Below the pieces are notes generated by a model, which was given only the letters and a program-made list of their open reading frames with translations, was not told where the DNA came from and ran no database searches. From assembly GCA_964455525.1 (NCBI GenBank), contig CAYVWR010000003.1, positions 248,001 to 312,000 of the forward strand: a stretch of DNA of 64,000 nt, read 5' to 3'. Positions 10,301 through 17,970 of this stretch are shown here, piece by piece. The DNA comes from JAFDZV01 sp964455525 (GTDB lineage: Bacteria; Bacteroidota; Ignavibacteria; OLB7). The first letter of the stretch is position 1. Each line of letters begins with the position of its first letter. The position numbers were made by a program, and so were the translations under genes.

Positions 10301-10626
10301 TCGATCTCCCCCTTCTCCTTGAGGCCGAGTCGTTTTTCCAGTGTGATCTCCACCGGCAGGCCATGAGTATCCCAGCCCCCCTTGCGGGCTACACGATAGC
10401 CCTGCATGGTCTTGTATCGGCAGAACATATCCTTGAGCGCTCTGCCGAAGACATGATGGATGCCGGGAACGCCGTTCACCGTGGGCGGACCTTCGTTGAA
10501 GATCCACGGGTTGTCGGCAGGGCGCGTTTCCACCGAACGCTTGAAGGTATCCGATTCCCGCCAGAATGCGAGGATTTCCTTCTCGTGCTCGTTATAGTTC
10601 AGTCGTTCCGAAAGTTGCGGAAACAT
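7360..10626 (-). CDS. ileS: Isoleucyl-tRNA synthetase
   Basis: Class Ia aminoacyl-tRNA synthetase charging tRNA-Ile, 1088 residues. The HIGH signature appears as GIHH in GPPTVNGVPGIHHVFGR near residue 55, a form usual in Bacteroidota and related to the eukaryote-like IleRS type; the KMSKS loop is KMSKRLGNTVDP. A CP1 editing domain lies between (YLKVKVAPQ onward, with VWTTTPWTLISN), and HCWRCDNP may be a partial metal knuckle. The anticodon-binding domain follows KMSKS. The open frame extends to 10785, but ATG 10626 (MFPQLSERLNYNEHEKEIL) matches the conserved N-terminus. It heads the ileS - dksA-like - lspA group. Confidence 0.97.
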   Translation of the reverse strand: MFPQLSERLNYNEHEKEILAFWRESDTFKRSVETRPADNPWIFNEGPPTVNGVPGIHHVFGRALKDMFCRYKTMQGYRVARKGGWDTHGLPVEITLEKRLGLKEKGEIESKIGVANFNRMAREFVYEHINKPGGWNELTEVMGYWIDLGDPYITCTNEYIESVWWALGEFYRKGLIYRGFKIVPQCPHCETPLSSHELAQGYAEVRDPSLYLKVKVAPQQNDPDAIQIPENSYFLVWTTTPWTLISNVALAVGADIDYIVARDSETGEHYIFAEARREALDANATWEEVGRFSGSDLERVRYERLFDFVPVEKEAFYVVLGNFVSTDDGTGIVHIAPAFGQDDYEVARQYDLPILQPVTPGGHFTEAVTDFAGRAVKTIRFDDRVEEGVDKDIVIALKKRGQVLRSSNDYLHSYPHCWRCDNPLIYYARDSWYIRTTQYAADMIDQNNRINWRPPEIGTGRFGNWLEENKDWSLSRDRYWGTPLPLWVNEEDPNDFFPIGSIAELMQGEFQQEDGTYVPMTDMRGAIDLHKPFVDHVVFRRDGRTYRRTPELIDVWFDSGAMPFAQWHYPFERQEEFQKLFPADFIGEGIDQTRGWFYTLHAIATPLFNSPAVRNILVNGHVLDKEGRKMSKRLGNTVDPFEMIRKYGADAVRWYMVTNSPPWRPMLFNETDITRTVIADFTTLNNVYNFFALYANIDGFTYAEERIPVGERAELDRWILSVMNTMVGEYRALMDVYEPTRAMRLITEFTVEQLSNWYVRRNRRRFWKGDLSADKLAAYQTLYECLATVAKLMAPLAPFLSERIFRSLNGVSGLEAADSVHLALIPEVEEEAIDADLERRMDRAQRTVALARMLREKARLKVRQPLRRLLIPVTGEAEREDYRAVEGIIKDELNIKRVDYVTSEESSDVVRIKAKPNFKTIGPKHGKAAKSVAAAITVITASEIAELQRTGALTLTIGNDTFALLPEDIEVIHEDIEGWLVASEGTLTVALDTDLDQELINEGLAREFVNRVQNLRKDSGLEPTDRIHLRYASDEDLANALESQRAYIMSETLAVELHPSATGDMLEVDLNGRPCRIALERVEPVATG

Positions 10627-11171
10627 AAAGTCGTCGTAAAAATGCTCTTCAAAGTTCAGTGAGATATCACCAACGATTGGCAGTCGATGGGGAATGCCAG
10701 AAGATCGGTGGAGTCCTGTAGACGGATGAAGTTCCGCTACTGATATAAAGGGGACAAGTCTACACAATGCGCGGGAGATAGGCAACCGCTATTGCCCGAC
10801 TGTTTCCGGGTGGATGGGATGGAGGCATTCTGCTCACCTGGAGGAACCCTGTTTCTGTGCTTTGCTGGCCTCACCGATTGATGCGTGCATGGAAGACCAG
10901 CTATAGCTCCCGGATTGCCTCAAGATTTCTGCCGGGCAAAGATCGGGAGGGACGGGCATTGAGCTGGTGAAGATGCACAGGCTTGGTGATAATCACAGAG
11001 GGGAGAGTTGCTCGATGATGAACCGGACAAAATAAAATCATCGTGCCAGGCACTCGGGCAAAAGTACTCCGATATTCCGATAGGCGGAATCAAGTCGGAA
11101 TGGGCTTTCCGAGCCTCTATGATGTCAGGGCACGTATGCGGTAGTGCCTCGTAGCTCTGTAAAGCATCCCT
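10627..11171. other. Intergenic region between divergent ileS and the 11.2 kb locus
   Basis: About 545 bases holding the ileS leader and the upstream region of the plus-strand pseudogene. No convincing gene is seen. Near 11070-11110 the motifs TCCGATA and CGGAAT recur with short inverted copies (TTCCG...CGGAA), which could be a small regulator site. No tRNA-like cloverleaf was found. Confidence 0.4.
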
Positions 11172-11541
11172 ATGTCATTCCGTACACCTGTTCTGCATCT
11201 GCTGCTGGTGTTTGCCGCCGGTAGCGCCCTTTACGCTAAGAGGACCGGCTGCGGAATTGATGGCTGCGAGCCTCCCTTCGGGGATCTACAAGGCATTCCA
11301 TGGGCGATCTCGGTGCAACAACCTATCCATGTGCCTATGTGTCGGCCAATACCTGTCCGATTATCGTGGTGTGTGCTGCCGGTCAGCAGCGTGCCCATGA
11401 TAAAGGGGTGGTCCGGTTCTGGGGATACGGAAGAGCCGCGATCCTGCATGGCGGTGGGATGCTACTACATCTGAGAGGAACAAGCCTGTTATGGATAACG
11501 TCCCGGATAAGCCGCCTCCCGAATAATCGAGTATGGGGTAT
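11172..11541 (+). pseudogene. Frameshifted copy of the small secreted protein gene at 12076
   Basis: The first frame gives a signal peptide (MSFRTPVLHLLLVFAAGSAL). Homology to the 12076 protein then moves to the next frame, where LMAASLPSGIYKAF matches LMTTTLPPGVYPAY, and from about 11300 to a third frame, where YPCAYVSANTCPIIV matches HPCAYVPANNCLIIV. The DNA similarity continues to the stop region (GATCCTGCATGGCGGTGGGA against GATCCTGCGTGGCGTTGGGA). Two single-base gains or equivalent shifts explain the frames. A terminator like that of the intact copy is kept. A sequencing error could also cause the shifts, but two within 100 bases plus general drift favour real decay. Confidence 0.75.
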
Positions 11542-11555
11542 CGTTGAATCACCGC

Positions 11556-11590
11556 AGGAGCACTCTGTGGAGCGCTCCTCTTTTTTCTTT
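11556..11590 (+). terminator. Terminator after the frameshifted secreted-protein copy
   Basis: AGGAGC (11556-11561) pairs with GCTCCT (11574-11579), followed by CTTTTTTCTTT. It has the same layout as the terminator behind the intact paralogue at 12458. Confidence 0.75.
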
Positions 11591-12075
11591 CGGGCATATC
11601 GTATGGACAGGTGTGGGATGGAAAGGATGAGATGATTCTCTAATGGTTGCCCTGCATCTTCTTCTGATGATGCAGGGCGCTCTATGCTCTACCGTTTCTG
11701 TGCCATTCCTGTATACTCGTAACGGTGGATATGCCAATGCCTGGCCATTGGATTTCTTGCCTCCGGTACGGTTCTGCCTGAATTCTGCTACCACGGCCTG
11801 ATATTTTGAAGAATGAGATGCATGGTGCTGTATAAAAAAATGCTGGTAGAGCAATCCCCGTGTGCAATTATTCTGCTTCAAGTCATCTTACTACTGTATT
11901 GCACTCGTTTCGTTCTGCCCATTTCTCTTTTCATACATACTTACGGCACATCCCATGAACTGGCCTGTGTTTCCAGCATCGAACCTTGCATGATTTCTGG
12001 GAACATATGGTTGGGCTGCAAGGATGGGGGGGCCACATGCACTCAAACCATCTCTATACCACGGAGCACATACCA
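11591..12075. other. Intergenic region with a perfect 10-bp hairpin
   Basis: No gene is supported here. GCCCTGCATC (11649-11658) pairs perfectly with GATGCAGGGC (11669-11678) around a 10-base loop, without a following T tract. The stretch is more AT-rich than its neighbours from about 11.8 to 11.95 kb. Short frames on both strands show no recognisable protein. Confidence 0.4.
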
Positions 12076-12432
12076 ATGAAGTCTTTTCGCACATTTGCCA
12101 TGCCGTTGTTGCTGGCGCTCGCCATCGGTGGAACTCTTCATGCGGAGGAGCCGGAGGCCGGGTTGATGACAACCACTCTTCCTCCTGGCGTCTATCCTGC
12201 ATATTATATGGGGAATCCCACTGCGACCCATCCCTGTGCTTATGTTCCGGCCAATAACTGTCTGATTATCGTGTTGAGCGCTATGGGACAGACGGTTGGG
12301 GCAGATAATCTGCTGGGGCCGGTGACAAATGTTCAGCCGAGCACCGATCCTGCGTGGCGTTGGGAGGCCATGACAACGGAAATGAACAAGCTCTACTACG
12401 ATCGGGTCACGCCTCCTGTTACCACGGAGTGA
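12076..12432 (+). CDS. Small secreted protein of unknown family
   Basis: A 118-residue protein not recognised. ATG 12076 gives a typical signal peptide (MKSFRTFAMPLLLALAIGGT, then LHA before EEPEAG); the frame is open from 11986, but the leader there is not signal-like. The mature part has LPPGVYPAYYMG, then HPCAYVPANNCLIIVLS with two Cys that could form a disulphide, and a polar end. A frameshifted copy lies 900 bases upstream; PxGxY, PCAYVxANxC and IIV are conserved between them, which supports the reading as a real protein. No sorting domain is seen. It is followed by its own terminator. Confidence 0.65.
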   Translation: MKSFRTFAMPLLLALAIGGTLHAEEPEAGLMTTTLPPGVYPAYYMGNPTATHPCAYVPANNCLIIVLSAMGQTVGADNLLGPVTNVQPSTDPAWRWEAMTTEMNKLYYDRVTPPVTTE

Positions 12433-12457
12433 TCCGTATCGGAATTACTATAGATCA

Positions 12458-12492
12458 ACGGAGGGGTGCGTGCTGGCGCTCCTCCGTTTTTC
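12458..12492 (+). terminator. Terminator after the small secreted protein
   Basis: ACGGAGG (12458-12464) pairs with CCTCCGT (12481-12487), with partial inner pairing, followed by a run of T. It lies 26 bases after the stop at 12432. Confidence 0.8.
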
Positions 12493-12573
12493 ACGTTGCT
12501 GTTGCGGTGGAATCATGGTTGAATGGTATGGCATGGATATATGCCATACGATGGGTATGCCTATTCTCTCTGC

Positions 12574-14049
12574 ATGATGAATAATCTCCGAAACCGCTTC
12601 CTCTGGCCTGGCCTTCTGGCTCTGCTTTGCCTGCTGCTCCCCACACTCTGCCTCAAGGCGCAGCCATCGGCGCTGGCACGGGAGATTTATACGGAATTGC
12701 GTGGCGTGGAGCCGGCGGGGCGTTTCGTGATCCTGTATTTCAGCGATGATAATTGCTCCGTCTGTTTTCTGGAGTATCAGAATTTCTGGAAGGAATATAT
12801 CCGGGCACACCTTCATGTGCCCATCCTTGGCTGTCTTATAACCAATCGGCCCTATATCCGCGAGACGCTGCTCAAGGAATATGGTATGGACATTCCGGTG
12901 CATGTGGTGCGCCGACGGTTGTTCGATTCGATAGCTCCATCGTTTGTGCTGCCACGCGCCGTGGTCTACCAGGCCGATGGTCGCGTGCTGCTGGAGCGGC
13001 ATATGGGGGAGGTCGATTCGCTGGTGACAGGGGCCGATGGATATACAACGCTGGAGCGGCGATTGAACGCCCTGCTCGTTCCCGATGCGGACACACGCCT
13101 GATAAAGATTGGCGGGATTCAACTGCGAGAGGATGGTGATGATGTCATTCTCGGCACGCCACAGATCGATCTTCTTCCCGGTGGTGGGTACATTGCCGTG
13201 GATTATAAGCGCAGCCGTGTGTATTTCTATGATCCCGATGGCACCGTCTCCAGACGGATCGATTTCAAGGACAGTTCGTTTATCGGATCGAGAATAGTGA
13301 ACCTGCACCATGTGATGGTAAAGGGGGATACGCTGTTCTGTATGGGGACCATCCCGAAGCTGCTGAAGAAGGGACCCGACAGCACGCAGGACCAGTATGG
13401 CCTGCAACCGGTGGTGTATGCGCTTGGTGGTCAGACGCTTGCCATGAAGATATCGCTTGATATGGAGTCGATCCTTCCGCCACTGCGCCTTGTAGGGAAC
13501 GCCCTGCTTGCAAAGGTGCTGCCGTGGAGTGCGATGGGAGATCGGGATGCTCTGGCCAGCGTTCGGCCGCTTATCCTTATCGGCTTCGATGGTACGGTGA
13601 TTCGCCGGTTCGGATCGGTCGATCCCAGAGTGATCCAGGGGGCTAATCCGCTACGCTTTATCGAGAACAGCATCGCTGTTGGCGCAGACGGAACGATCTA
13701 TCACCTCGATCAGCACGCCGGATCGTTGCAGCGTTTTACCCCATCCGGCCTCGCCATCGATTCGCTCGATCTGTTCCCGATGCCAACAGTGGGTGAGTTT
13801 CTGCACACACAGGTTATGCCGTGCAACGACGGCAGCTTCTATGTCCTTTCCTACAAGCTTGCAACAAAAGCCTTCTTCCTTTCATCGTTCGGCCGGTCGG
13901 GGCGCGAGATTCGCCGGTTCATGCCGCTTCCAGAGACGTTGCTCTCGATTGTGGGAACGGGCACCGATGAGAGCATCATGCTCGCGATGAGAGGGGAGGA
14001 TGGGATCGTTGTGGAACGGTGGCGGATGGCAGCCGACGCCGGACGATAA
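12574..14049 (+). CDS. Secreted thioredoxin-like / 6-bladed beta-propeller protein
   Basis: Exported protein of about 491 residues. ATG 12574 (or 12577) begins a signal peptide with a long hydrophobic core (FLWPGLLALLCLLLPTLC) cut before QPSALA. Residues 40-180 look like a thioredoxin fold with a CxxC, FVILYFSDDNCSVCFLEY, and a later cis-Pro-like LPRAVVYQADGRVL. The remaining 300 residues resemble the NHL-like 6-bladed propellers frequent in Bacteroidota, with repeated strands such as YIAVDYKRSRVYFYDPDGTV, IGADGTIYHLDQHAGSLQRF-type segments and FYVLSYKLATKAF. A periplasmic or surface redox or scaffold role is an inference. No T9SS tail is seen. Convergent with lysC. Confidence 0.7.
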   Translation: MMNNLRNRFLWPGLLALLCLLLPTLCLKAQPSALAREIYTELRGVEPAGRFVILYFSDDNCSVCFLEYQNFWKEYIRAHLHVPILGCLITNRPYIRETLLKEYGMDIPVHVVRRRLFDSIAPSFVLPRAVVYQADGRVLLERHMGEVDSLVTGADGYTTLERRLNALLVPDADTRLIKIGGIQLREDGDDVILGTPQIDLLPGGGYIAVDYKRSRVYFYDPDGTVSRRIDFKDSSFIGSRIVNLHHVMVKGDTLFCMGTIPKLLKKGPDSTQDQYGLQPVVYALGGQTLAMKISLDMESILPPLRLVGNALLAKVLPWSAMGDRDALASVRPLILIGFDGTVIRRFGSVDPRVIQGANPLRFIENSIAVGADGTIYHLDQHAGSLQRFTPSGLAIDSLDLFPMPTVGEFLHTQVMPCNDGSFYVLSYKLATKAFFLSSFGRSGREIRRFMPLPETLLSIVGTGTDESIMLAMRGEDGIVVERWRMAADAGR

Positions 14050-14074
14050 TACCGGCATCGGCGCACATTCCTTT

Positions 14075-14107
14075 CGGCAGAAAGCAGGTGCTGCCGTCTG
14101 TTCTTGT
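14075..14107 (+). terminator. Terminator-like hairpin between convergent genes
   Basis: CGGCAG (14075-14080) pairs with CTGCCG (14091-14096), followed by TCTGTTCTTGTT. It sits between the propeller gene stop (14049) and the lysC stop (14124). The stem is only 6 bp. Confidence 0.45.
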
Positions 14108-14123
14108 TCAATCTGTGTCCGTA

Positions 14124-15497
14124 TCATCCTGCCTGCTCGAAGAGCCTTTCATGTACTGCCACGAGAGCTTCGGCACAGCGATTCTCCGGCACCCCTACCA
14201 GCAGTATATGCTCGCTCGATCCTGCCGCGACAAACCCTACCGGAAATCCATCAAGTGCCGCAAGAGGCTCGGAGAGCGCAGCCGAAGCATGGCGTAGTGC
14301 GGCACCGGTCATGCAGAGCAACGCCGATTCCTGCTCAACCTCCACCCGGCAGATAGACTCCAGAGCCACCCGCAGAATATCATGAAAGAGATCCGAGGGG
14401 ATGGTTACCACCGCGCGAGATTCGGCAAGCTGCGCACAGAGGATGGGGACATTGTGTTCGGCAAAGAGCACAAGTGCCTGCTCGACCGAGGAGATCCCCT
14501 CCCGAGGGTTGCCAGGGGAGAGGCGAAGAAGCGTCATCCCCTTCCTCACGGTAATCGAATGGATGCCGGGGGCAACCGGTGAGCCGTCAGGAAGGATGCG
14601 GGTGCCGGGATCGTCCGGGCGCATCGAGTTTTTGATGACAACCGGGACATCCCGGCCGACGGCAGGGAGAATGGTGTCGGGATGGATAACTTTGGCGCCG
14701 AAAAATGCAAGCTCGCGTGCCTCGGTGAACGTCACTTCCGGGACGGTTCTGGCGGCGGGAACCACACGCGGGTCGGCGGTGAGGATGCCGCTCACATCGG
14801 TCCATATCTGGATCTCACGTGCGTGGAGCGCTCCGCCGATCAGCGCGCCGGTATGATCGGAGCCGCCCCGTCCAATCGTGGTGGTGATGCCATCGGTGGT
14901 TGAGCCGATGAAGCCCTGCGCAACCACTACATCGTGCTCGCCAAGGAGTGGCAGGAGGACCGCAGGCGCATACAGGTCGATCTCGCCCATCCGTGGTTTT
15001 GCATCGGTATGGCAGGCATCGGTGATGATGAACCGGCGGCTATCGGCAAGCGCCGCCCGCCAGCCAGCCGTACGGAACGCCTCGGCAAGGAGTAGCGACG
15101 AAAGGCGTTCGCCATAGGAGGCAAAGAGGTCCACTGTGCGAGGTGAGAGCTCGCCAAGAAGAAGCACGCCATGCACCAGCCGCTCGATCTCGCCGAGCAG
15201 CGTATCCAGATCAGAGCGTGTCTTCTCGGCGTTGCTGTTCAACTCGTCGAGGATTGCACGATGACGGGTGCAGATGCCTGTCGCCAGATCGAGCGCTTCG
15301 TCCAGCCGCCGCTCCCCCGAGAGCCGGGCACAGTGCAGGAGGGCATCGGTAATGCCGGCGCAGGCCGAGGTCACTACCACAGGAGAACGGCCACGTTCGG
15401 CCTCGACGATCGAGACCACGCGCCGCATGGCATCTGCATCGCGAACGGAGGTCCCGCCGAACTTCAGAATCACAGGTTGCTCTCCTATCGAGGTCAT
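14124..15497 (-). CDS. lysC: Aspartate kinase
   Basis: Catalyses ATP-dependent phosphorylation of aspartate, the first step to lysine, threonine and methionine. The protein has 457 residues: the kinase domain opens with VILKFGGTSVRDADA and contains GFIGSTTDGITTTIGRGGSD, and two ACT-type regulatory domains follow (SITVRKGMTLLRLS and AVVTIPSDLF regions), as in monofunctional aspartate kinases. The frame is open to 15662, but ATG 15497 gives the conserved N-terminus and overlaps the stop of the upstream gene by ATGA, indicating translational coupling. There is no homoserine dehydrogenase domain. Feedback control by lysine or threonine is typical of the family but cannot be assigned here. Confidence 0.95.
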   Translation of the reverse strand: MTSIGEQPVILKFGGTSVRDADAMRRVVSIVEAERGRSPVVVTSACAGITDALLHCARLSGERRLDEALDLATGICTRHRAILDELNSNAEKTRSDLDTLLGEIERLVHGVLLLGELSPRTVDLFASYGERLSSLLLAEAFRTAGWRAALADSRRFIITDACHTDAKPRMGEIDLYAPAVLLPLLGEHDVVVAQGFIGSTTDGITTTIGRGGSDHTGALIGGALHAREIQIWTDVSGILTADPRVVPAARTVPEVTFTEARELAFFGAKVIHPDTILPAVGRDVPVVIKNSMRPDDPGTRILPDGSPVAPGIHSITVRKGMTLLRLSPGNPREGISSVEQALVLFAEHNVPILCAQLAESRAVVTIPSDLFHDILRVALESICRVEVEQESALLCMTGAALRHASAALSEPLAALDGFPVGFVAAGSSEHILLVGVPENRCAEALVAVHERLFEQAG

Positions 15498-16144
15498 TCC
15501 TGCTCCAGTCCGGTCTGGAGTGAGTTGCTCTCCTGGTCGGTTTCCTCCGGCACGGGCGCCAGTATCTCTTCTGCGATAAGCCATTGTACTATGGACTTCA
15601 CCTGCTCCAGCGGCTGGCCATACATGTAGGCGAATCGCCACTGGTCGATCGGCGCCCTCCATACCTCTACGACAAACGCCTGTTCCATGCTCAGCCGTCC
15701 ATCCTGCCCGATGATCGAGAGCGCGGCGTCCAGATACCCGGCCCCCTCCTCGCGTGAGATATTATCGACGGTGAAATGGAAATTCTGATGATCCATCAGG
15801 TCGCATATTGCAAATCCACGGCGATTTGGAAGGAGATCGGGGAGATAGCTCAGGCTGACCTGATAGGGGGTTTCATCCCCTTCCCATAGATCGTTCCATA
15901 TCGGTTCATCGTTCTGCCGCAGCCATGCGAAAAACTCGCGTTCCTTGCTCGGCAGGGTAATCAGCATGCTTGAGCCATAGAGTGCGACAAGCTCATCGGC
16001 CTGTTCGCGCGTGAGATCAGCGATCTCCTCCTCGGTAATCTCCACCGTGTGGATCGCTTCGTTGTCCGGGTGCAGACGTTGGACAAGATCTATGAATGCT
16101 TCGTTTGTCATCAGGTATCTCATGCGGATTGCCATCGCCACCAT
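15494..16144 (-). CDS. Hypothetical acidic protein coupled to lysC
   Basis: Not recognised. A soluble acidic protein of up to 216 residues with no signal peptide or membrane segment. It contains EITEEEIADLTREQADELV and FFAWLRQNDEPIWNDLWEGD, then a section with several aromatic residues (FRFAYMYGQP-like) and a polar Gln/Glu-rich end. Its stop overlaps the lysC start by ATGA, so the two genes are cotranscribed. Possible starts are ATG 16144, 16135, 16123 and 16111; none has a strong Shine-Dalgarno sequence, so the N-terminus is uncertain by about 11 residues. A regulatory or accessory role for aspartate-family synthesis is only a guess from position. Confidence 0.65.
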   Translation of the reverse strand: MVAMAIRMRYLMTNEAFIDLVQRLHPDNEAIHTVEITEEEIADLTREQADELVALYGSSMLITLPSKEREFFAWLRQNDEPIWNDLWEGDETPYQVSLSYLPDLLPNRRGFAICDLMDHQNFHFTVDNISREEGAGYLDAALSIIGQDGRLSMEQAFVVEVWRAPIDQWRFAYMYGQPLEQVKSIVQWLIAEEILAPVPEETDQESNSLQTGLEQE

Positions 16145-16412
16145 GCGGGGCGAAGCGTATGAAGCCCGTAAATATTTGCATCAATGCTGGCCGGGCCGAA
16201 ACTTCGGAGAACTTCAAATATACTCACACTTGCAGGCAGGGGCACGAGGAGCCGGTGAATCCTCGTCAACCCTTTATGTCGAATGTTCCTCTCCTAGAGT
16301 GTAGCGGCATATCCGCGCACGATAGTGTGTTACCAGGGGATACATTCCGGCGGCCACAGCCCGAGGATCGTGCGCAAATGAAACCGATCGATCAATCCTG
16401 TCGAGACCCGCT

Positions 16413-17921
16413 ATGATGATGCCGAGATTGTTTCTCCACCTTGTTCTCCTCTGTGTTCCAGCCGCTCTCTATGCAGTTCCTCCCGATGATGTGGAACGTC
16501 ATGTGATGCAGGGGATCGACTACCTCTATGCCGTCCGGTTCGATGATGCGGCCCGGAGCTTCGAGAGCGCGATCGCCGCCGATCGAAGCGACCCCCGGGG
16601 GTATTTCTATCGGGCACATGTGCATCTCTGGAGCTATATCTTCGATCGCCGGGAGGCACAGCTCGATATGTTTCTGAAGATGAGCGATCAGGCTATCGAG
16701 ATGGCAGAGAAACGTGTAGACGCCAACGGGCGAGATGCACGCTCAAAGCTTTTTCTTGGAATGAGCTATGGCTACAAGGCTATAGCAAACGCACGTGCCG
16801 AGAATTTTATGGCGGCGGCGATTTCGGCCAGGGCCTGCCATGATAAGCTGAGCGAAGTGGTGCGGGATGATCCGAAGATGGCCGATGCCTATCTTGGCCT
16901 GGGGATCTTTCATGTTCTCCTCGGCTCGGTGCCAAAGGCTGCACAGTTCCTCTCCGGGCTGGGAGGTATCAAGGGAGATGCAAAGCTCGGGTTGAAGGAA
17001 ATCGAGATTGTGGCAAACCGTGGAACATATTTCAGGAACGATGCGCAGTTGATCCTGGCGATGCTGAATATCTACTATCTGGAGGATCTGGGCCGGGGGC
17101 TGCCGACACTGGAGGCGATGTCCCGGAAATACCCGCGTAATGTGGGAATTCTGTATGCCATTGCTTCGGCATACGATAGCCGGAATCAGGCGGATAAGGC
17201 GATCGGGTATTATGAGCAGGTCATCAAACAGGGCAACGATGATTTCAAGATTATTACCGATCTCAGTTATGGCCGATGTGGCATCGCCTATGTCATGAAA
17301 AACGATGTGGCCCGGGCAAAACCATATCTCCAGAAGTTTATTAAAAGCTCTCCTGAGAAGACCTATCGTGCGTATTCATGGTATCTGCTCGGACTCTGCT
17401 TCGAGATGGAGGGGGATCGCGCACATGCAGTGAAAGCCTATGATTATGCGCTCAAAAGCCCGGGGTTTTCCTCGCCGGAGGATAGGATGGCGCAGCGAAA
17501 AGCACGCGAGTTGAAACAGACTCCGATGTCTGCGACCGATCAGACGGTGATGCGTGCGTTGAATGCGGTGCAGGCCGGGAATTTCGCCAGTGCCTATACT
17601 CAGGCTGCCAGCCTTGCCGGCCGCAGCGACCTTACCCCGGCGCAACGTGCGTGTGCAGAGTATGCAATCGGACGTGTCCTTCAGGAGAGGAAGGAATATG
17701 CAAAAGCGGTCGAGGCCTACAAGAGCGCTCTTGCAGCAGGAACGCACGGCGAGCAATGGGTGTTGCCTTATAGCTATGTTTATCTGGCCAAGTGTTATCT
17801 GGCGATGGGCGATCATGAAAAATGGCGCACGGCCATGGGGCATGCAAAGCGTTACTCCGGCTATGATAACGAGCCGCAACTTCGCTTCCTTATCGAACGC
17901 GATGTGACGCTCATTGATTAG
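16413..17921 (+). CDS. Secreted tetratricopeptide-repeat (TPR) protein
   Basis: A 502-residue exported protein. The start MMMPRLFLHLVLLCVPAALY gives a signal peptide cut near YAVPPDD. The rest is helical TPR-like repeats: YLYAVRFDDAARSFESAIAA, ADAYLGLGIFHVLLGSVPKA, ILYAIASAYDSRNQADKAIG, YSWYLLGLCFEMEGDRAHAV and AIGRVLQERKEYAKAVEAYK. Such proteins act as protein-protein scaffolds in the periplasm or outer membrane. Two further ATGs directly downstream make the exact start uncertain by two residues. The gene lies 49 bases ahead of the deacetylase-family gene on the same strand. Confidence 0.8.
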   Translation: MMMPRLFLHLVLLCVPAALYAVPPDDVERHVMQGIDYLYAVRFDDAARSFESAIAADRSDPRGYFYRAHVHLWSYIFDRREAQLDMFLKMSDQAIEMAEKRVDANGRDARSKLFLGMSYGYKAIANARAENFMAAAISARACHDKLSEVVRDDPKMADAYLGLGIFHVLLGSVPKAAQFLSGLGGIKGDAKLGLKEIEIVANRGTYFRNDAQLILAMLNIYYLEDLGRGLPTLEAMSRKYPRNVGILYAIASAYDSRNQADKAIGYYEQVIKQGNDDFKIITDLSYGRCGIAYVMKNDVARAKPYLQKFIKSSPEKTYRAYSWYLLGLCFEMEGDRAHAVKAYDYALKSPGFSSPEDRMAQRKARELKQTPMSATDQTVMRALNAVQAGNFASAYTQAASLAGRSDLTPAQRACAEYAIGRVLQERKEYAKAVEAYKSALAAGTHGEQWVLPYSYVYLAKCYLAMGDHEKWRTAMGHAKRYSGYDNEPQLRFLIERDVTLID

Positions 17922-17970
17922 AAATCCTGATGCCGTATCACATTATGCCCAGATAGGTAAGGAGCCTGGT

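Noticed and set aside
11549..11881. 110-codon minus-strand frame between the two small secreted genes
   Set aside because: No domain, signal peptide or start signal, and it runs through the terminator of the pseudogene.
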